NCBI GenBank assembly: GCA_007127385.1
Contig: SKZM01000149.1
Coordinates: 1 to 9,776 of the forward strand
Origin: Methanosalsum sp.
Lineage (GTDB): Archaea > Halobacteriota > Methanosarcinia > Methanosarcinales > Methanosarcinaceae
Direction of reading: 5' to 3'
Length of the DNA: 9,776 bases
Position numbers and translations under genes: made by a program. Below the pieces are notes generated by a model. It worked only from the letters and a program-made list of their open reading frames with translations, searched no databases and was not told where the DNA came from. Shown here one piece after another: positions 6,646 to 9,776 of this stretch (the first letter of the stretch is position 1; every line of letters starts with the position of its first letter).

Positions 6646-7040
6646 AAGGAATGAGGTCAAAAATTCCACGTGCATTGAATGCAGGTGCTAATATAGACTG
6701 TGTGGATAATACTGGTGCACGAACCGTAGAGATCATCTCTGTGAAAAAATATAGAGGCGTTAAGAACCGGCATCCAAGAGCAGGTATTGGAGATATGTGC
6801 GTTGTTTCTGTAAAGAAAGGAACACCGGAGATGCGAAGACAGATACTGCATGCAGTTGTTGTCCGCCAGAAGAAAGAATTCAGAAGACCTGATGGTCTTC
6901 GTGTATCATTTGAGGACAATGCAGTGGTAATTACCGATGAAACCGGTATCCCAAAAGGCACAGATGTAAAAGGTCCTATTGCAAGAGAAGTGGCTGAAAG
7001 ATATCCTAAGATAGGTACTACAGCTTCTATAATTGTGTGA
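6642..7040 (+). CDS. rpl14: Large subunit ribosomal protein L14 (uL14)
   Basis: 132 residues, normal for archaea. The family pattern is nearly complete: [19 protein letters not shown] (16-34), then [26 protein letters not shown] as the central signature (42-67), [14 protein letters not shown] (72-85), and the C-terminal [22 protein letters not shown] (111-132). L14 lies at the 50S face that contacts the 30S subunit and is also the docking site of the anti-association factor aIF6. The start ATG overlaps the S17 stop (ATGA at 6642-6645); a GGAGG at 6630-6634 is a suitable RBS. Its stop TGA forms part of TGAGGTG, the RBS of L24. Confidence 0.98.
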   Translation: MKGMRSKIPRALNAGANIDCVDNTGARTVEIISVKKYRGVKNRHPRAGIGDMCVVSVKKGTPEMRRQILHAVVVRQKKEFRRPDGLRVSFEDNAVVITDETGIPKGTDVKGPIAREVAERYPKIGTTASIIV

Positions 7041-7050
7041 GGTGTTATTT

Positions 7051-7404
7051 ATGGTGTCAAAACAACCAAGAAAGCAAAGAAAAGGAAGGTATAATGCACC
7101 TCTTCATATAAGGCAGAAATATCTAAGAGCCCCACTTTCAAAAGACATTCGGGAAAAATACGGTCGAAGAAGTGCCCGTGTTGCAGTTGGAGATATTGTT
7201 AAGATCGTATGTGGAGATTATGCGGGCATTACAGGCGAAGTTGAAGAAGTCTCATTAAAGAGAGGAACATTATCGGTCGAAGGAGCAATATCCATCAAGG
7301 CAGATGGTACTGAAGTAGCAAGGCCGATCCATCCTTCAAATGTTATTATTACAAAACTGGAATTGAAGGATGAAAAAAGAAAGTCCAGATTAAGTAAGAA
7401 ATAA
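7051..7404 (+). CDS. rpl24: Large subunit ribosomal protein L24 (uL24)
   Basis: 117 residues from ATG 7051, the usual archaeal size. An upstream in-frame start at 7033 would add six residues (MCEVLF) overlapping L14; I prefer 7051 because GAGGTG (7039-7044) sits 6 bp before it and because archaeal L24 normally begins M-(x)-SKQPRKQRK. The basic N-terminus [16 protein letters not shown] (4-19) is followed by the KOW motif at about 46-72 ([19 protein letters not shown]). A Lys/Arg-rich tail ends the protein. L24 initiates 50S assembly by binding the 5' region of 23S rRNA. The stop TAA is fused to GGTGAT, the RBS of S4e. Confidence 0.96.
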   Translation: MVSKQPRKQRKGRYNAPLHIRQKYLRAPLSKDIREKYGRRSARVAVGDIVKIVCGDYAGITGEVEEVSLKRGTLSVEGAISIKADGTEVARPIHPSNVIITKLELKDEKRKSRLSKK

Positions 7405-7414
7405 GGTGATTTTT

Positions 7415-8125
7415 GTGGGCAAACATCAAAAAAGAATATCAGTACCTAAAAGTTGGCAAATTGCAAAAAAAGCCAATAAATGGGCATTATCAACAAGACC
7501 AGGCCCTCACCATAAAGAACAGAGCGTTCCAATTGGGATTGTTCTAAGGGATATGCTGGAACTTGTGGACAATAGTAGTGAAGCTAAGAAGGTTTTGTCA
7601 GATGGAAAAATACTAGTTGACGGAACTGTGAGAAAAGATATACGATTTCCAATCGGATTATTTGACATTATAACTATTCCACTGAACAATATTTCATATA
7701 TCGTACTGCTTGATAAGAAAGGAAGATTGGTCCTGAATCAGCTTCAGGACGTAACTACCACAAAGCTGTGCAAGATCAATGGAAAGACCACTGTCAAAGG
7801 AGGAAAGGTTCAGCTTAATTTAAGTGATGGTACCAATATTATAGCTACCAATGAATACAAACCTAACGATTCAGTTATAATATCTTTACCTGATAAGGAA
7901 ATTGTAAAGCATATTGAGTATAAAGAAGGAAACTTTGCGATGATCGTAGGCGGTACTCATTCAGGTGAACTTGGAACGATCAGATCCATAAATAAGGTCC
8001 GCAGCTCTAAGAATAACACCGTATCTGTATCAGGCGAGTATGACTTTGAAACAATCGAAGATTATGTTGTGATTGTTGGTGAGAAAGAACCTGAGATAGA
8101 CCTGGGTGGTGAAATTTATGAGTAA
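7415..8125 (+). CDS. rps4e: Small subunit ribosomal protein S4e (eS4)
   Basis: 236 residues from GTG 7415, typical of archaeal S4e, a protein absent from bacteria. The start choice is based on the family N-terminus (M)[13 protein letters not shown] and on GGTGAT (7405-7410) 4 bp upstream. The other GTG, at 7406, lies inside that RBS. Domains in order are a basic N-terminal region (1-38), an S4 RNA-binding domain (about 40-80, [11 protein letters not shown] then ILVDG and RKDIRFPIG), a central domain, and a KOW segment (about 173-195, [17 protein letters not shown]). It is a 30S assembly protein. Unlike most genes in the operon it uses GTG. Its last 8 bp overlap the L5 gene. Confidence 0.96.
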   Translation: MGKHQKRISVPKSWQIAKKANKWALSTRPGPHHKEQSVPIGIVLRDMLELVDNSSEAKKVLSDGKILVDGTVRKDIRFPIGLFDIITIPLNNISYIVLLDKKGRLVLNQLQDVTTTKLCKINGKTTVKGGKVQLNLSDGTNIIATNEYKPNDSVIISLPDKEIVKHIEYKEGNFAMIVGGTHSGELGTIRSINKVRSSKNNTVSVSGEYDFETIEDYVVIVGEKEPEIDLGGEIYE

Positions 8126-8627
8126 TCCTATGCTGACTCCTAAAGTTGATAAGGTAGTTGTCCATATGGGTGTTGGTGAGAGTGGCCAGCATCTTGTAAA
8201 TGGTGAAGGGATTCTTGAAAAGATCACTGAACAAAAAATAGTTGAAACACATGCTAAAAGAACTCTTCCAGGATTTGGAATTAAAAAAAATGAACCTACT
8301 GGATGTAAGGTTACACTTAGAGGAGAACGAGCAGAAAATTTCCTTAACACATCTCTTGAAATTATAGAGCACAAACTTGACTCCTCACAGTTTGATAATA
8401 ACGGGAATGTGGCTTTTGGAATTGAGGAACATACCGATTTTCCTGGAATGAGATATGATCCAAATATTGGTATATTCGGAATGGATGTCATTGTTGTCCT
8501 CAAACGCCCGGGATACAGGATCGGTAAGAGAGTGATTTCAAAACGTAAGGTACCCAGATCACATAGGATAACCAAAGAGGATTCAATATCTTTCTTTAAA
8601 GATAAATATGGCGTGGAGGTAGAATGA
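8118..8627 (+). CDS. rpl5: Large subunit ribosomal protein L5 (uL5)
   Basis: 169 residues from ATG 8118, the usual archaeal length. In-frame GTG codons at 8106 and 8109 would add four residues, but they coincide with the RBS GGTGA (8108-8112) that precedes the ATG by 5 bp. Family marks are [21 protein letters not shown] (3-23), [24 protein letters not shown] (46-69), [16 protein letters not shown] (96-111) and the C-terminal [20 protein letters not shown] (127-146). L5 binds 5S rRNA in the central protuberance and bridges to the 30S head. The gene begins within S4e (8-bp overlap) and ends overlapping the S14 start by one base. Confidence 0.97.
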   Translation: MSNPMLTPKVDKVVVHMGVGESGQHLVNGEGILEKITEQKIVETHAKRTLPGFGIKKNEPTGCKVTLRGERAENFLNTSLEIIEHKLDSSQFDNNGNVAFGIEEHTDFPGMRYDPNIGIFGMDVIVVLKRPGYRIGKRVISKRKVPRSHRITKEDSISFFKDKYGVEVE

Positions 8628-8779
8628 TGGCTCAGGTCAAAAAAGAAGACACGGTAGCCTTACTTGAATGCAAGCGTTGTGGTAGGAAGCAGGGTCTTGT
8701 GAGAAAATATGGGATATGTATGTGTCGACACTGTTTCCGTGAGATGGCCCATGAAATGGGATTTGAAAAATATACATGA
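8627..8779 (+). CDS. rps14: Small subunit ribosomal protein S14, zinc-binding type (uS14)
   Basis: A 50-residue gene, the short archaeal zinc-binding S14. Two CxxC knuckles bind one zinc: C15-K-R-C18 and C33-R-H-C36. Between them is the conserved [12 protein letters not shown] (19-30), followed by FREMA (37-41). An additional cysteine, C31, makes the second half GICMCRHC. S14 sits in the 30S head near S3 and S10. Two in-frame ATG codons are adjacent (8624 and 8627). The RBS GGAGGT at 8615-8620 is 6 bp from the second but only 3 bp from the first, so I chose 8627. Its stop TGA is fused into TGAGGTGA, the RBS of S8. Confidence 0.96.
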   Translation: MAQVKKEDTVALLECKRCGRKQGLVRKYGICMCRHCFREMAHEMGFEKYT

Positions 8780-8790
8780 GGTGAATTATT

Positions 8791-9183
8791 ATGGTTTTAT
8801 TGGATCCTCTGGCTAATGCACTGTCAACTATTAAAAATGCAGAAGATATTGGAAAACAGTCCTGCACAATTAAGCCAGCATCTAAGCTGATTGGAAATGT
8901 ACTCAAAGTCATGAAGGATAACGGATATATTGGCGAGTTTGAATTCATTGAAGACGGTAAAGCAGGAATTTATGAAGTAAAGCTGATTGGACGAATTAAT
9001 AAATGCGGAGCAATTAAACCGCGATATTCAGTAAAATCCGAAGAATTTGAAAAATGGGAAAAACAATATTTGCCAGCCAGAAACTTTGGAGCACTTATTC
9101 TCACAACTTCTGAGGGTGTATTGTCTCAGATCGAGGCGCGTGAGAGTAATATCGGCGGCCAGCTACTCGCATATGTGTACTGA
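8791..9183 (+). CDS. rps8: Small subunit ribosomal protein S8 (uS8)
   Basis: 130 residues, standard for archaeal S8. It starts [18 protein letters not shown] (1-18), the conserved N-terminal helix, and ends with [27 protein letters not shown] (104-130), the archaeal version of the S8 signature and C-terminus. S8 binds the central domain of 16S rRNA and is an early organiser of the 30S platform. The RBS GAGGTGA (8778-8784) overlaps the S14 stop codon and is 6 bp before the ATG. A second in-frame TGA directly follows the stop (TGATGA), so termination is backed up. Confidence 0.97.
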   Translation: MVLLDPLANALSTIKNAEDIGKQSCTIKPASKLIGNVLKVMKDNGYIGEFEFIEDGKAGIYEVKLIGRINKCGAIKPRYSVKSEEFEKWEKQYLPARNFGALILTTSEGVLSQIEARESNIGGQLLAYVY

Positions 9184-9202
9184 TGATTGAGGAGATGAAG
9201 AT

Positions 9203-9736
9203 ATGGCAAAAGAAATTACCAAATTTGTACCAATCCCTGATGATGTCACAGTTACATTTGAAGGAAATATACTGAAAGCATCTGGAGAAAAAGGAAGTGA
9301 TGAAAGGTATTTCTGGTATCCAGGTATAAGTGTAGAAATAGTTGATTCAGAGATTATTGTCGACGCTGTATCTAACAAGAAAACACAGAAGGCAATGGTT
9401 GGTACGATCGCATCCCACATTCGTAATATGATCAAAGGAGTTAAAGACGGCTTTGAGTATAAAATGAAGGTTGTATATTCTCACTTTCCTATGCAACTCA
9501 AGGTAGAAGGAAATAAGCTTGTGGTCAATAACTTCCTTGGTGAGAAAAAACCCCGTTCTGCCAGGATCGTTGGTGATACAACGGTCAAAACAAGCGGAGA
9601 TGAAATTATAATTGAAGGGATTAATAAGGAAGATGTTGGTCAGACTGCAGCAAATATTGAACAGCTGACCCGGATTAAAAAATTTGATCCACGTGTATTC
9701 CAGGATGGGATATACCTAATTGAGAAGAGAGTGTAG
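9203..9736 (+). CDS. rpl6: Large subunit ribosomal protein L6 (uL6)
   Basis: 177 residues, normal for archaeal L6. The two repeated L6 domains are visible, about residues 10-80 ([23 protein letters not shown] near the start) and 90-170. The conserved linker is [17 protein letters not shown] (83-99), followed by [14 protein letters not shown], which carries the archaeal NFLGE..PR motif near 109-122. L6 binds 23S rRNA near the sarcin-ricin loop and the factor-binding site. The RBS GAGGAGAT (9189-9196) is 6 bp before the ATG; an ATG at 9195 is out of frame and lies in the RBS. The stop TAG is fused to the next gene's RBS, TAGGTGGT. Confidence 0.97.
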   Translation: MAKEITKFVPIPDDVTVTFEGNILKASGEKGSDERYFWYPGISVEIVDSEIIVDAVSNKKTQKAMVGTIASHIRNMIKGVKDGFEYKMKVVYSHFPMQLKVEGNKLVVNNFLGEKKPRSARIVGDTTVKTSGDEIIIEGINKEDVGQTAANIEQLTRIKKFDPRVFQDGIYLIEKRV

Positions 9737-9745
9737 GTGGTCTAA

Positions 9746-9776
9746 ATGGAAAATACCAATAATCGTGAACTTGCGA
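9746..9776 (+). CDS. rpl32e: Probable ribosomal protein L32e (eL32), N-terminus only
   Basis: An ATG at 9746, 5 bp after a GGTGGT RBS (9736-9741) fused to the L6 stop, opens a frame that reads MENTNNRELA and runs off the window. Ten residues are too few to identify it alone. In archaeal operons of this order L32e follows L6, and a short acidic/polar start before a basic body fits that family. The assignment is therefore by gene order. L19e would be the next-best guess if L32e is missing. Confidence 0.6.
   Translation, partial: MENTNNRELA

Noticed and set aside
1..9776. CRISPR array, insertion sequence, defence or toxin-antitoxin system
   Set aside because: No regularly spaced repeats, no transposase or nuclease gene and no uncharacterised gene cluster; every gene except the edge fragments is a known housekeeping family.

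Overview
This is an ordinary but informative archaeal window. It holds the left part of the spectinomycin/S10-type ribosomal protein operon, preceded by the end of an indolepyruvate ferredoxin oxidoreductase operon. The archaeal assignment rests on the presence of S4e, the RNase P protein Rpp29 inside the cluster, archaeal-type S19, S14 and S17, and the order L3-L4-L23-L2-S19-L22-S3-L29-Rpp29-S17-L14-L24-S4e-L5-S14-S8-L6-(L32e). Protein flavour, moderate A+T content and the absence of an aIF1/SUI1 gene between L29 and Rpp29 suggest a Methanosarcinales methanogen, probably Methanosarcinaceae. That last step is inference from recall, not a database result.

Layout. Positions 2-79 are the 3' end of iorA (a 4Fe-4S cysteine motif), overlapping iorB (76-675) by 4 bp. 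Positions 676-1218 are a 543-bp spacer with no convincing gene. It contains a long hairpin beside a good TATA-like box (721-778), a perfect 8-bp hairpin (819-838), a bulged hairpin (884-912), short direct repeats, T-runs and a probable promoter just before the ribosomal genes. From 1219 to the right edge there are 18 tightly packed plus-strand genes. Gaps never exceed about 20 bp, and several genes overlap by 1 to 8 bp. The last, probably L32e, is cut by the window edge.

The genes form one expression unit. L3, L4, L23, L2, L22, L29, L14, L24, L5, L6 and L32e go into the 50S subunit. S19, S3, S17, S4e, S14 and S8 go into the 30S subunit. Rpp29 is a protein subunit of RNase P, which matures tRNA 5' ends. 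Ribosome binding sites are strong and resemble GGAGGTGAT, often fused to the preceding stop codon, which fits translational coupling. Several starts are best chosen by that signal: L2 at 3257, L24 at 7051, S4e GTG at 7415, L5 at 8118 and rnp1 TTG at 6013.

I found no mobile element, CRISPR array, tRNA, rRNA or novel multi-gene system. The items most worth a second look are the structured spacer (possible non-coding RNA, long leader or decayed element) and the long acidic extension with a His-rich tail on S3.
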